Origin: Takakia lepidozioides | Lineage: Eukaryota; Streptophyta; Takakiopsida; Takakiales; Takakiaceae | Direction: 5' to 3' | DNA length: 64,000 nucleotides | Assembly: GCA_030704615.1 (NCBI GenBank) | Contig: CM060733.1 | Location: 2,788,001 to 2,852,000, forward strand | Part shown: positions 54,456 to 64,000 of the stretch, piece after piece | How the letters are laid out: each line of letters opens with the position of its first letter | Position numbering within the stretch: the first letter of the stretch is position 1 | Translations under genes and position numbers: made by a program | Notes under the pieces: generated by a model | The model's database searches: none | Told to the model about the DNA's origin: nothing | Seen by the model: the letters and a program-made list of their open reading frames with translations, nothing else

Positions 54456-55450
54456 TCAAGCAATTGAGATCCATTGCTTGCCCCAACACTTGACGACGTG
54501 ATGCCTCAGAAAGAGACGACACGCCGTGGTACCAGTGGTAAAACCCATTGCCCGCTCACGCTCGTCAGCATTAGGCTCCACTAACTGCTGCAACTGAGCA
54601 TCCCACAGGAGGCCAGGTCCACTATCCCGGAAAGCATGCGATCCTGGGAAGCTGAGCAGTGTAGGTAATGCTGCTCGTGGTTGACCCACCTTGTTGACCA
54701 CTGCCAAAGGCGAACGGTCATCGTGTCTCACACGCTGAGACTGCCTCCCTGTGTCCAGAATGTTATCCACTGTGAGATGTGCTGGCCGCTGCACCCCATC
54801 AAATGCACGCTTGAGCAGTGCGGGTGGCATCAAGTTAGTCCACCATAGCCGTGGACGATGAGCCCGTGACCCCACTGTAGCTGCATCTAGCAACACTGCT
54901 GACCCAAGCCACGACCGGACTTGATGCACACTGGCCATCACCCTGGCCCGAGAATGCCCATCAGTGGCACATTCTCCAAGATGTATGCTGGAGATACAGC
55001 TTGATGAAGCTGCAAGTGGCGCAAAACCCGCACCATCTCCCAAAACAGACCCGACCTCGAGTCTCGCAATCCATTGCCATGCCCGGCTGATGAATGCCCT
55101 TGGCAGGGCCAACCTGCCACTACCAGATCAATGGAGCCAACCCGCTCCAAATCCTGCGCCCCCAGCAACGAAATGTCTGCTGGCAAGGCCTGCTGATATC
55201 CACGAATTGCAGACACCGACAACAACTCAGGGTACCGCTGCACCAACTGAGCAACATGGCGAAGTGAAACGCGTCGTGCAGTCTCATCCCTCTCCACATA
55301 CAGGTAACGCCGAACTCGTACACCTGCCTGTAACACAGCAGCCAATCCGGTGCTGATCCCGCCAAACAAGTCCAGAAGACAAATGCCTTCATCCGGAGAC
55401 TGCCACACAATAGGTGTGGTGTCCAATGGAGACAATTGAGGTGGTCCTGG
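54456..55450 (-). pseudogene. DNMT3-like cytosine-5 DNA methyltransferase domain (- gypsy copy)
   Basis: Motif I (AdoMet site) is DLFGGISTG, from about 55372. It is followed by LYVERDETARRVSLRH, and motif IV GWPCQGHS with the catalytic Cys at about 55105-55103. Motif VI is ILENVP near 54976, then a one-base frameshift near 54958. The next frame holds the motif VIII-like VGSRAHRPRLWWTNL, DNILDTGRQ, LLWDAQLQQLVEPNADERER and AMGF. A second frameshift near 54520 separates the end (motif X). Motifs are in linear order, unlike plant DRM, and the spacing after motif VIII recalls DNMT3. Both copies place it between protease and RT, so it was a stable part of the polyprotein. Likely role: methylating cytosines in DNA; target preference unknown. 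Confidence 0.87.
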
Positions 55451-56275
55451 TGCAATCCCCACACTCTCCTCCTCTCCTGACGGTACAAAAGCCTCCACCC
55501 AGGCTTGTTGCACCCGTCGATCAGCATCCCGCTGCAAATCCTTGCTCGTGCCCCACAATGGAGTCTGAGCAACCATGGTAGGCAACTCCGCCATACCATA
55601 CATGTCATCCTGCTCTCCGGAGGTGGTACATCCTCTGAATGAGCATTGCCCTCAAGCAACTCTCTAGGCCAACTCACTGCCGCTGTGAATGCTGCTAGTG
55701 TCGGCATCTTGCCTCGCTGGGCAACCGCAACTCCTCCTATGAACGTCACACGTCGGCCCTCCCCTGACTGCCATGCAGGCCTATAGGAAGCTGACTCCTC
55801 CCAAAAATCCAGGGTGAAGCCCATGGGGTACAACACTGCCCCACCAACCAGGACATCGTATGAGACTGCGTCTGTCACAATGGCCTTGGCTCGCATCACT
55901 GAGCCATCTGTAGGGTGATCCGGCCGTAGTCTGATAGCCAACTCACGCCGTGTCATGCCCCGAGCCTGCTCCGATCCTCCCAGAGACGTCTGTATCTGGA
56001 AAGGACAAGGCTCCATATCCGCCTCCGTGAGGCCCAAGCCTGCAATAGCAGCTCTGCCCAGCATCAATGGCTGAGCTCCCGAGTCCAACAAGACCCGCAG
56101 TGGCCGGTACCTCTTGCCTGCCGGTCCACTCAAACAGAAAATGCCATCCTGGTTGTCTAACATGACAACTCCAGGTGTCACCATGGCGCGCTCAATGGCT
56201 GGCCTAGCTGGCAGCTCCATCAACCTGGCAGCTGCAGCTTGCCATGGCGCCGCCGTGGCAGTCTTACCCTCAAAT
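55451..56275 (-). pseudogene. Aspartic protease region (- gypsy copy)
   Basis: Reads AIERAMVTPGVVMLDNQDG, VLLDSGAQPLMLGRAAIAGL and DVLVGGAVLYPMGFTLDFW. DSGA is the retropepsin active-site loop. One-base deletions near 56268 and 55618 (relative to the + copy) break the frame before and after the domain. Confidence 0.82.
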
Positions 56276-57251
56276 CCGAGGATCCCTCCGGCACTACACC
56301 TCCTACTATCTCCGCAGAAGATGAAGTAACCTCCCCACTCTCACAGAGTGTAGCTGCCAGCCTGAACACCTCAGCTGGTCTTACCCCCGGCGTCGCAATC
56401 ATGGTAGCCGAGAACAATGGAGCCTGGCACACAGATGTGGCCGCTCCTAGCAGCACACTAGCTGCCGTAGCCTTGGCAACACTAGGTAGTGGTGCTACCC
56501 GTGTAGCTCTCCCCAATGGCATAGTAACCTCCGCCTCGGTAACAGTCGGGCGAGAACTAGGTGCCATGGATGGCGTCGACACTGTCTCCGCCAATGTGAA
56601 TGACTGAGGAAGCCTAGCCTGACGGCTTGCCTCCCCACGCTGTGGATCCAACTCCACCTCTGCACCTCGTGGCTCAGGAACTCGTGCTGCTCCTCGAGTC
56701 ACGGCTGCAGCAGACTCCACCTGCACTAGTGGTAGTGCTGCTCCACACATGAATCCCATGCCTCCCATATCTCCTCCCTCAGGAGCAGGAGGTGGACCAT
56801 CCGGCCTTAGAGCCGGTACCACCTGAGCTGTAGCCATGGCAGCGAGCCTCTGCTCTAGCTGCTGAAGCCGGTTGGCCATGCCTTGGTCAACACCCTGACC
56901 TCCGCGTCCTTGGCCACGTTGAGCTTGCCCTTGGCCTCGTGGCTGGCCACCTCGTCCCCTCTGGGCTGCTCCACCTCGCCCCCGGCCACCATTGTTCCCT
57001 TGGAACTGGCCTGGGCGCAACTCAGGATGCAAACCATAACACTGAGCCTCTCCATGCCCGTGTTTGCCACAATGCCCACACTGTAACTGTGCAGGCTGTG
57101 CATGTGCCGGCCCTTTGCCTCCCTCTGGACAATCCTTCTTGACATGGGGTCCTCCACATGTCCAGCACACCACATCCGCCCGTTGTTGGCCAGCAAATGA
57201 AGGGAGAGACCCCTGCATCTGAGGTCCTCTCTGCCCTTCCCTGAGCTTCAC
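56220..57251 (-). pseudogene. Nucleocapsid-like ORF with two zinc knuckles
   Basis: A frame of 343 codons. Knuckle 1 is CWTCGGPHVKKDC, with three rather than four residues before His. Knuckle 2 is CGHCGKHGHGEAQC, with canonical CX2CX4HX4C spacing. An RG-rich stretch (GGRGRGGAAQRGRGGQPRGQ) and a Pro/Ala-rich linker follow. The frame is minus one relative to gag, overlapping at the gag stop, next to a run of five G; it may be reached by frameshift or reflect an indel. Confidence 0.82.
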
Positions 57252-58287
57252 CTGAGCCCCCTTGTTGCCTTGAGCACGTTGAGGTAGTGGTTGGCTAGGA
57301 GCACCACTACCCGTGGTGTCTCCTTAGCAAATCCCACCATGACCACTCGTTCCTCCACCATGTTGAGCTCTATCCGCTCTGCCAGCAAAAACACATTTGC
57401 TAAGGTGGGTTGGGCCGCTTGTAGGAGAGTTGCATCCCGCACCCTTCTCCTCAGCTCCTTGTCCAATATCCCATACCAGAATTGGACTGCCTGAGCTTCC
57501 GTAACCCCTTGGGTTACATTTATCAAGCGCCTCATGCGAGTGAAAGCCTCCCTCAAGCTCTCGGTCGGCTTCCGTTGGAACTCTTGCAAGCTCCGCAACT
57601 TCTCTGTCCTCACCCCTTGGTAGTTCCCTCTCAACTCTTCGAAGAACTCCACAACAGGGTTGAAGGCAGGCACGGGTGCTAGTGCTGGTGCGGTAGTGGC
57701 TTGGGTGGACGTCGTAGCTACTGTACCACCAGTCCCACTGCTGCTTGCTGAAGCTGCCGGTGCAGCGGCAGGTGTAGCCACTGCCCTCGTGGCTCTAGTG
57801 CCCCTAGTGATGGAGACATAGTCGGGTGACCAGTACATCCTCCACTCCTCGATCTCAACCTCATGCCCCCGCCTGAACTCATGGTAATCATCCATAGGCG
57901 GCCCCTCAAGGTGCTGAAACAGCCCCTTCCATGCCATGAAAGGCGTAAATAGTTGTGGATTGCGCATTTGCTGCAAATCACACCAACTATCAAACTCTTG
58001 GATAAAATCATCCAACTCGATGGTGCCCACCGCCCAGAGTACCTTCGTGGCCCCTTGGTAGCTCCATACATCTCCTCCATTGTGTCCCACAACAATGGCA
58101 AAGAAACAACTTGCACCGCCGGTATGAGTCCTCCTGATTCACAATCCGAATCAGAACCTTCCGTAGAAGACACAGGAGGTGAAGGTGGCCTAAACCGCAC
58201 ACCTCGTCTCGTGTACCCACTAGTATCGCTAGTGCTCGAACCGGCACTGTCCCCAGCAACTAGTGGCACCTCCGTGTTGACACTCAA
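57248..58287 (-). pseudogene. Gag of the - gypsy copy
   Basis: Begins at 58287 (MSVNTEVPLVAGDSAGSS), shifts frame near 58045, and continues to 57248. The core FFEELRGNYQGVRTEKLRSL, FQRKPTESLREAFTRMRRLI, FWYGILDKELRRRVRDA is a typical plant retrotransposon gag. Gag packages the element RNA into particles. The one-base break is the only one in this part. Confidence 0.83.
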
Positions 58288-59029
58288 CCGGTCATGAACA
58301 TGTCCCTAACCCCCTCTTCACAAGGTAACCGGGTAGAGAACCTGTTGCGGCTTATGGTTTGGAATACTAAGTTCCTAACATAGCCTACACCTGTACCTGC
58401 ATCCACCGCAAGCACTCCTATGGTTGGCTGGTCATCACCTCCAACCTCACCACAGGAGAAACAATGATGGTCTGGCTGGTCATCACCCCAGCCTCACCAT
58501 CGACAGCATGCTCTAGGACTGGCCGGTGATCAAATCCGGACCAATCACCTATAAAAACAAGCGCCCACACAAAACTAGCATGGCGCACAGTCAAGCATGC
58601 AGGTATGGAGGGGATCCAAACACAAGAAATCAGATCGACAACTCCCCCACACCAAAAACAACTCCACGGTGTTGCTCCTGCAAGGACACCCCAGCCCAAA
58701 CCCGGACTGACTCTTGCCTCCACCTACGGAAAGGTCTTGGCCTAATGAGAGGGTGGAAACTACGAGGAAGAGAAGCTAAAGCAATGCCTAACCCCAGCAT
58801 GCTCTCATCCCACACTCTGCCTCTCCTCTCTACCCTCACTTGCATGACCATGGGAATATCATGAAGATACTCCTCAAACCGCCCTCCACGAGCTTCAAAA
58901 TTCGGCCTTCCAGACCACATGCCAGTCCTTAGGCAGTCCACCAGTGCCTCCACGAGTCAGCACAGGCCGTCCACAGGTCAACACGGGCCACCACAGACCA
59001 GCACAGGCCTACACAGCTCACTGGTCACA

Positions 59030-60364
59030 GCCGTCACAGTCCCACAGGCCACTGGGCACAGCCTGTCGCAGCCCCTCACAGCCTGTCACAGCCTCAAAGG
59101 CCTCAGGCACGGCCTGTCACAGCCCCTCACAGCCCCTCACAGCCCCAAAGGCCATGGGCACGGCCTGTCACAGCCCGTCACAGCCCCAAAGGCCTCAGGC
59201 ACGGCCTGTCACAGCCCCTCACAGCCCGTCACAGCCCCAAAGGCCTCAGGCACGGCCTGTCACAGCCCCTCACAGCCCGTCACAGCCTCAAAGGCCTCAG
59301 GCACGGCCTGTCACAGCCCCTCACAGCCCCTCACAGCCCCAAAGGCCATGGGCACGGCCTGTCACAGCCCCTCACAGCCCGTCACAGCCCCAAAGGCCAT
59401 GGGCACGGCCTGTCACAGCCCCTCACAGCTCGTCACAGCCCCAAAGGCCCCAGGCACGGCCTGTCACAGCCCCTCACAGCCCGTCACAGCCCCAAAGGCC
59501 ATGGGCACGGCCTGTCACAGCCCTCACAGCCCGTCACAGCCTCACAGGGCACAGCCTGTCACAGCCCATCACAGCCATCACAGCTTGCCACAGCCCATCA
59601 CAGCCCGTCACAGCCTCAAAGGCCTCAGGCACAGCCTGTCACAGCCCCTCACAGCCCCTCACAGCCTCAAAGGCCTCAGGCACGGCCTGTCACAGCCCCT
59701 CACAGCCCGTCACAGCCCCAACGGCCATGGGCACGGCCTGTCACAGCCCCTCACAGCCCGTCACAGCCTCAAAGGCCTCAGGCACGGCCTGTCATAGCCC
59801 CTCACAGCCCGTCACAGCCCCAAAGGCCATGGGCACAGCCTGTCACAGCCCGTCACAGCCCCACAGGCCTCAGGGCACAGCCTGTCACAGCCCCGCACAG
59901 CCCGTCACAGCCCCAAAGGCCACTGGGCACAGCCTGTCACAGCCTGACACAGCCCGTCACAGCCCCACAGGGCATAGGGCACAGCCTGTCACAGCCCGTC
60001 ACAGCCCCACAGGCCAGAGGGCACAGCCTGTCACAGCCCATCACAGCCCATCATAGCCTGTCACAGCTTGCCACAGCCTGTCACAGCCCGTCACAGCCCC
60101 ACAGGCCAGAGGGCACAGCCTGTCACAGCCCATCACAGCCCGTCACAGCTCCACAGGGCACAGGGCACAGCCTATCACAGCCCATCACAGCCTGTCACAG
60201 CTTGCCACAGCCCATCACAGCCCGTCACAGCCCCACAGGCCACTGGGCACAGCCTGTCACATCCCATCACAGCCCGTCACAGCTCGCCACAGCCTGACAC
60301 AGCCCGTCACAGCCCCACAGGGCACAGGGCACAGCCTGTCACAGCCCCTCACAGCCCCTCACAT
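59030..60364. repeat. G-rich minisatellite, 51-bp higher-order unit of about 10-bp sub-repeats
   Basis: The + strand repeats TCACAGCCC(C/G) words of 10 bp, grouped with an AAAGGCC(TCA/ATG)GG spacer into units of 51 bp. Toward 60000-60364 units become irregular with CACAGGGCACAGGGCACAGC inserts. Because 51 is a multiple of three, long open frames run through it on the + strand; they are a by-product of the repeat. In the element's sense strand it is a GGGGCTGTGA-type repeat. Confidence 0.9.
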
Positions 60365-60835
60365 GGCCGCTCTGGCAGTTTAGCCATTTCTCCAAGGGGT
60401 TTAGCCACGCCAAGCTAGGGTTTGTGTCTCTTGGACTCTAGGCTTCTTTCCACCGAGCTATGGTGGCTGTGAGGAAATCAGCAAGGTATCCTTGCTCTTT
60501 CGGCTCCCACACACCACCATACTAGCCCTAAGCCATGAGGTGGTTGCCACAAACCAAGCCTTCTTTCTCACTTAGCCTCCCCAAACACGCCACTAAACTC
60601 AATGGCAAACAACCAAGCCCTGCTGGTTCCCAGCCCTTGTGAGCACTCATTCAAGCACTCTCATTGGCCATAACATCTGTCTTAGAGCCTATTCCAGCCC
60701 TCTACACCTGTTGCTTCAAGAGTTGCGCTCCCTTCAAGCTTGAAGTTGAAACCCCAACTCACATAGGCCCTACAAGTGCTTTTCTTTCACTCCAAGTGGA
60801 AACCAGCCCTAGACCTTCCGTTCTAGCTCTCTAAG

Positions 60836-61085
60836 GCTTGAAAACAAGAGCCTCAATGGGCTGAAGGCATGCTCCACACATGCCCCACTCTCACCATAAG
60901 AGAATCAGCTCCTTTGCTTCATTTCTTGCACCCACAAACCTGAAAATACAAGCTTCAGCAGGCTGAAAGCATGCTCTACATGCCCTACAGGGAAACCAGC
61001 CCCTTCCTTCCTTCCTTGCTTGCCCTCCAAGCTTGAAGATGGAAGCTTCAATGAGCTGAATACATGCTCCACACATGCAACCTCT
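60836..61085. repeat. Three diverged copies of a ~98-bp repeat in the leader
   Basis: Copies near 60836, 60938 and 61032 each carry (A/G)CTTGAA or ACCTGAA, CAAGC(T/C)TC, a GGCTGAA-like word and GCATGCTC(C/T)ACA in the same order. The next 300 bp hold weaker matches. Confidence 0.55.
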
Positions 61086-61751
61086 TCACACAAGAGATAT
61101 CAGCCCCCTATCTTGGCTCCTTGGCTCCTTGATGCTCTCTAAGACAAGACTAAGCACTCCACAGCCTTTGCCAAGTTCCTGAAACCCTAAGGCTTACATT
61201 TCCAGCCACAAGACACTTCTCTTGTGGTGCAAGAGCTCTTCTTCCAAGCTCTGAAACCCCAGGTGCACATTCCATGGCCTTGCCGCACCTCTTAGCTCCT
61301 GTTCCAGCCCTGCTCTTGCTATGACAAGAGCCCTCTCAATGCTGAAGCTCGAGATTGAAACCCAATCTCACCATACTCCACAAAGTGCATTGATTTGCCC
61401 CAAGCCAAATCAGCCCTTTCGCTTGGTCTTGCAATCCTTCACACAATGAAAGCTCGCATTCCCAGGTCCAGTTCTCAGCTTTGCCACCAAAGCCACTATA
61501 ACCTGCTCTTGACTGGTCCTCTTCCCAATCGTGCTTGCTCATGCATGTACACAATCTGAAACCATCAAGGTGCTCTGGAATTACCTGCAGCATGGTGCTT
61601 TCATCTCTGAAGCTGAAGATCGAATGCCAAGGTCTACCACCTCGTAACCCACATCGCCTCCGCTTCTAACAACCAAGAGCTCCATGGTGCTCCTTGCATA
61701 ACAACTTGGTTTCTCTCAATCTCAAGCAAAAACCACAAGTGCTACAACTAA

Positions 61752-61778
61752 CTCGTATCTAGCACTCATAGATACGAG
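61752..61778. repeat. 10-bp perfect inverted repeat beside the 5' LTR
   Basis: CTCGTATCTA and TAGATACGAG are separated by seven bases, forming a hairpin where the primer-binding site would be expected on the minus strand. Confidence 0.7.
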
Positions 61779-61795
61779 CTCATCTTTCTCGAGTG

Positions 61796-62111
61796 ATAAA
61801 GAAGAAGAATACAAGCACAAGCTCACAAATCTGAAGCATAAACTCATGCATATATAACCTCATCACTCAAATACAAGTCAAGCCAAAGTGCACCCCACGC
61901 CATGGGGAATCCACACTACGGCGCCATAGCTAGGCGCGGTGAGGCTCAACTCGAGAAAGATGAGCCTCATGCGCTTGCCGTGAAGATAACCACTCCAGGG
62001 CCTAAATCTGCCTTGACCCCTGGATTGACACTTGGGCCAATCCCAAATGTCAATATGTAAAAGCTAGCTATTTCCTAGCTAGTTTCACACTAGTGATAAA
62101 ATAACTTGACA
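61796..62111 (-). repeat. 5' LTR, module B only
   Basis: Reads TGTCAAGTTATTTTATCAC at the outer end and CTTCTTCTTTATCA at the inner end, matching 50238-50556 almost base for base. Module A, present twice at the 3' side, is absent here. Confidence 0.85.
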
Positions 62112-64000
62112 ACCAGATACGGCCGAACCAGTCTCTTTGGAAGGAGCAGTTACCTTTAATGAGGAAGACATTCCAGGGTTGGTAATTACCGCAAGGCAAA
62201 TTGCAGATGTGGGTAGTGAAGGGGAAGATTATTTAGATATAGATAGTGAGCCCAGCTGAATCTCAGTGTCCATTAAGCCAGCAGCTCATAGACGAGAGCT
62301 ATGCTAAGGACTGTTACTGTCCTTAGAACCCATTTTGTACAGTCCTGCAAGCGCGCAAGGGCGAGACAGTTAATAGTATCGATAATGTCCTGGTATGTGG
62401 TCCGTACTGTCTTGTGAACAAACCTTTTTTTGTTCTTCCAATATTGTTTCTGACATGTGAGGAGAGGATCGTCTTCATGTACGGGAAGTAGACGTGAATG
62501 TGTGCATGCATTTTCTGGCCCAGCTGCATGCTTTCCAGGAACAAAGAGCAGTGGAATGGGGGGTGTCTCCAAAGGAGCAGGACCGAACGACACCTTTTTG
62601 TGCTTCCCTTGCTTTTCTTCTCACCGTTGTTGCATTCTCCCACCTGCCCAACAGCAGCACTCTCGAAGCAATAGCATGACATATGTTGCAACATTGTCTT
62701 CTTCACCAACGAATGAGCTTTTTTGCTACATGTACTGCCACGTCCACATTAACGTTGATCCCTGCAAGCACTTGGCAAGACACCCCAGAGCCGCAAATCC
62801 AGCAACCACCACAAACACATCTAACTGATTGTAGTGACACGGGAATAGCTCACTTGTAGAGGAATTGAACCTCCAGCCAAATGAATGGCTCTGCCTCTTG
62901 TAGCACAAGTGCGATGCAAAAACAAGGTAAGTACAAAATGAAGAAGCACTTACGAGGTCCCCATCCCTCGGATGGACTCCCACTTGTGCTCTGGAACTGT
63001 GCAGGCCTGACTAGCACCAAATTGCAATCACAGAAGAAGATCGCAAAGAGGTCAAGGCTGAAAGCGTTCATTAAGGCTGTGAACTACAATCATATCATGC
63101 CAAACCAGCGGCGGCAGATGGTGTCATGAGACATTCTGCGATTTGCGCATAGGTGAACTTAATTTTGATGTTGACCTGAAGGCAGTTGTGACACCATTGA
63201 AACTGGAAACTACAGGTCAGATGATGGCGTGCTGCATCGCGACATAAACCTGCATTTGACATTCAGGCTTAGGATTCTCAGGCCTCATTGGGAGAAAGAG
63301 TGCCATAAACACAGACACATCCTTAAATGTAAAAATTGGAGAAGCGAACGTCTGGTGGCAATAACTGCCCAAACCAGAATTATACTCCATTCCAGCGCAC
63401 ATGTAAAGGGTCAGATGATAACTCGGAATCCCAGTTGGAGATAATGAGACGAATACATGACTATCTTGCGAGTTTCAACTTTCTTGGAGGTAGTTTCCAG
63501 TTTCTCTGGTGTCACAACTGCCTTCAAGCTGGGTTTAGAGGAATTAAGTCCCACTCGCAAATGCAGAATGTCTCCCTCATCTGCGTGGGCAAAATGGGGT
63601 TTGGCATGATATGATTGTAGTTCACAACCAAAGGGCATATTCTTCAGCCTTGACGTCTTTGCGATCTTCTTCTGTGACGCCTTCTGCATAACTTGTGAAA
63701 TGGAAAAGCAGCTACACATCAAATTATTGCGATGCCACTCAATGGCACTATGAACGTTTCGAGCATGCTGTCAGAAAACTAGACGGGCAAAAACCCAATT
63801 CAGCAGCCTCACCTTGCGTGGATACTTGGGAATTGATGCCAGAAGGGCATGCCCGTATGCGCGCTCCATCGTGCCTCCATCCAGCACATTCTGTAAATGA
63901 TGAATGACCAAGACCCCGATGTCACACCGTTCTGAGAAGCCACTACGCACGCTCACAGTATACGAAGGCCTTGCCGTGTCAGGATTTCCATTCCCACGTC
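62112..64000. other. Right flank, no supported gene
   Basis: Many short frames, none with a recognised domain. A long inverted repeat (arms about 63025-63215 and 63495-63690) is the only clear structure. Confidence 0.5.
63025..63690. repeat. Imperfect inverted repeat, arms about 190 bp, spacer about 280 bp
   Basis: Shared words in inverted orientation include CAGAAGAAGATCGCAAAGA, GTGAACTACAATCATATCAT, GCCAAACC, AGACATTCTGC, GAAGGCAGTTGTGACACCA and GAAACTGGAAACTAC. The arms differ by small indels and substitutions. It may be a duplicated gene fragment, the ends of a foldback element, or a hairpin locus. Confidence 0.75.

Larger units (their letters stand above)
58288..61795 (-). other. Long leader between 5' LTR and gag
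   Basis: About 3.5 kb, with no supported gene. It contains the 51-bp minisatellite (59030-60364) and a diverged array with a period of about 98 bp (60836-61085). A perfect 10-bp inverted repeat lies next to the LTR (61752-61778). I could not identify a standard tRNA primer-binding site. Confidence 0.6.
50056..62111 (-). mobile_element. Ty3/gypsy LTR retrotransposon with DNMT3-like methyltransferase and PHD finger, 12 kb
   Basis: On the minus strand the order is LTR module, 3.5-kb leader, gag, zinc knuckles, protease, methyltransferase, RT, RNase H, integrase, PHD finger, polypurine tract and LTR modules. The element is flanked by a 4-bp direct repeat ACCA (50052-50055 and 62112-62115), with TG...CA ends. 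At least six frame breaks show it is not coding-competent. It inserted beside or into the CACTA remnant. Domain order after the protease makes it gypsy, not copia (RT before integrase). Confidence 0.9.

Noticed and set aside
54964-55356. 130-codon + strand frame opposite the methyltransferase
   Set aside because: Antisense shadow; a similar shadow occurs opposite the other copy (999-1391), which reflects sequence similarity of the copies rather than a gene.
59030-60364. CRISPR-like array
   Set aside because: Repeats are contiguous without unique spacers, in a eukaryotic retrotransposon leader.
58919-60418. Long + strand open frames (292, 370 and 116 codons) with Ser-Gln-Pro and His-Ser-Pro repeats
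   Set aside because: They exist only because the 51-bp minisatellite is a multiple of three and lacks stops; they run antisense to the element and have no recognisable domain.
50056-62111. Copia-type or viral (caulimovirus) origin for the large element
   Set aside because: RT-RNase H precedes integrase, paired LTR modules and a polypurine tract are present, and gag is of retrotransposon type; no movement or coat protein is seen.

Overview
This is nuclear DNA of a land plant, most likely a seed-free vascular plant such as a fern. I infer this from plant-type PPR-DYW genes, a chloroplast lycopene cyclase split into eight exons, a papain-like protease remnant, long introns full of LINEs, and plant CACTA, PIF/Harbinger, hAT-like and Ty3/gypsy elements. 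The fern assignment is a guess. A run of exactly 500 N (6012-6511) is a scaffold join, so the order across it is not proven.

Layout. 1-5257: a decayed, internally deleted Ty3/gypsy element on the + strand, ending in a cluster of partial LTRs. 5258-8880: a short uncharacterised ORF, the N gap, and repeat-bearing DNA upstream of the first host gene. 8885-23733 (+): an 18-exon gene I could splice fully in frame. It encodes a 639-residue fusion of a short-chain dehydrogenase/reductase (SDR) and a medium-chain quinone-oxidoreductase-like domain (MDR). Its introns hold LINE copies, a tRNA-derived repeat and LINE tail modules. 23734-26021: the gap to the convergent next gene, with an L1-like remnant. 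26022-30774 (-): an 8-exon lycopene beta-cyclase of 632 residues, with a LINE 3' end in intron 5. 30775-35886: intergenic DNA with three recognisable MITE termini sets, including one hAT-like element with a perfect 8-bp target duplication. 35887-37833 (-): an intact PPR-DYW editing factor. 39080-41129 (+): a second PPR gene, cut off in the E region. 41590-42212: a cysteine-protease pseudogene. 42702-43064: a TA-flanked MITE. 43980-44812: a PIF/Harbinger transposase remnant. 46117-49870: a CACTA transposase locus. 50056-62111 (-): a 12-kb Ty3/gypsy element inserted next to or into the CACTA remnant. 62112-64000: anonymous DNA containing a long inverted repeat.

The most unusual content is the gypsy family seen twice (1-5257 and 50056-62111). 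Its pol region runs protease, DNMT3-like cytosine-5 DNA methyltransferase, reverse transcriptase, RNase H, integrase, PHD finger. The methyltransferase lies between protease and RT in both copies. The + copy has lost RT/RNase H and the integrase core but keeps methyltransferase and PHD segments. The - copy also has a 3.5-kb leader with a 51-bp G-rich minisatellite, and LTR modules in an unexpected order. Both copies carry frameshifts or stops and look non-coding today; several + copy stops are C-to-T type changes, as expected for a methylated sequence.
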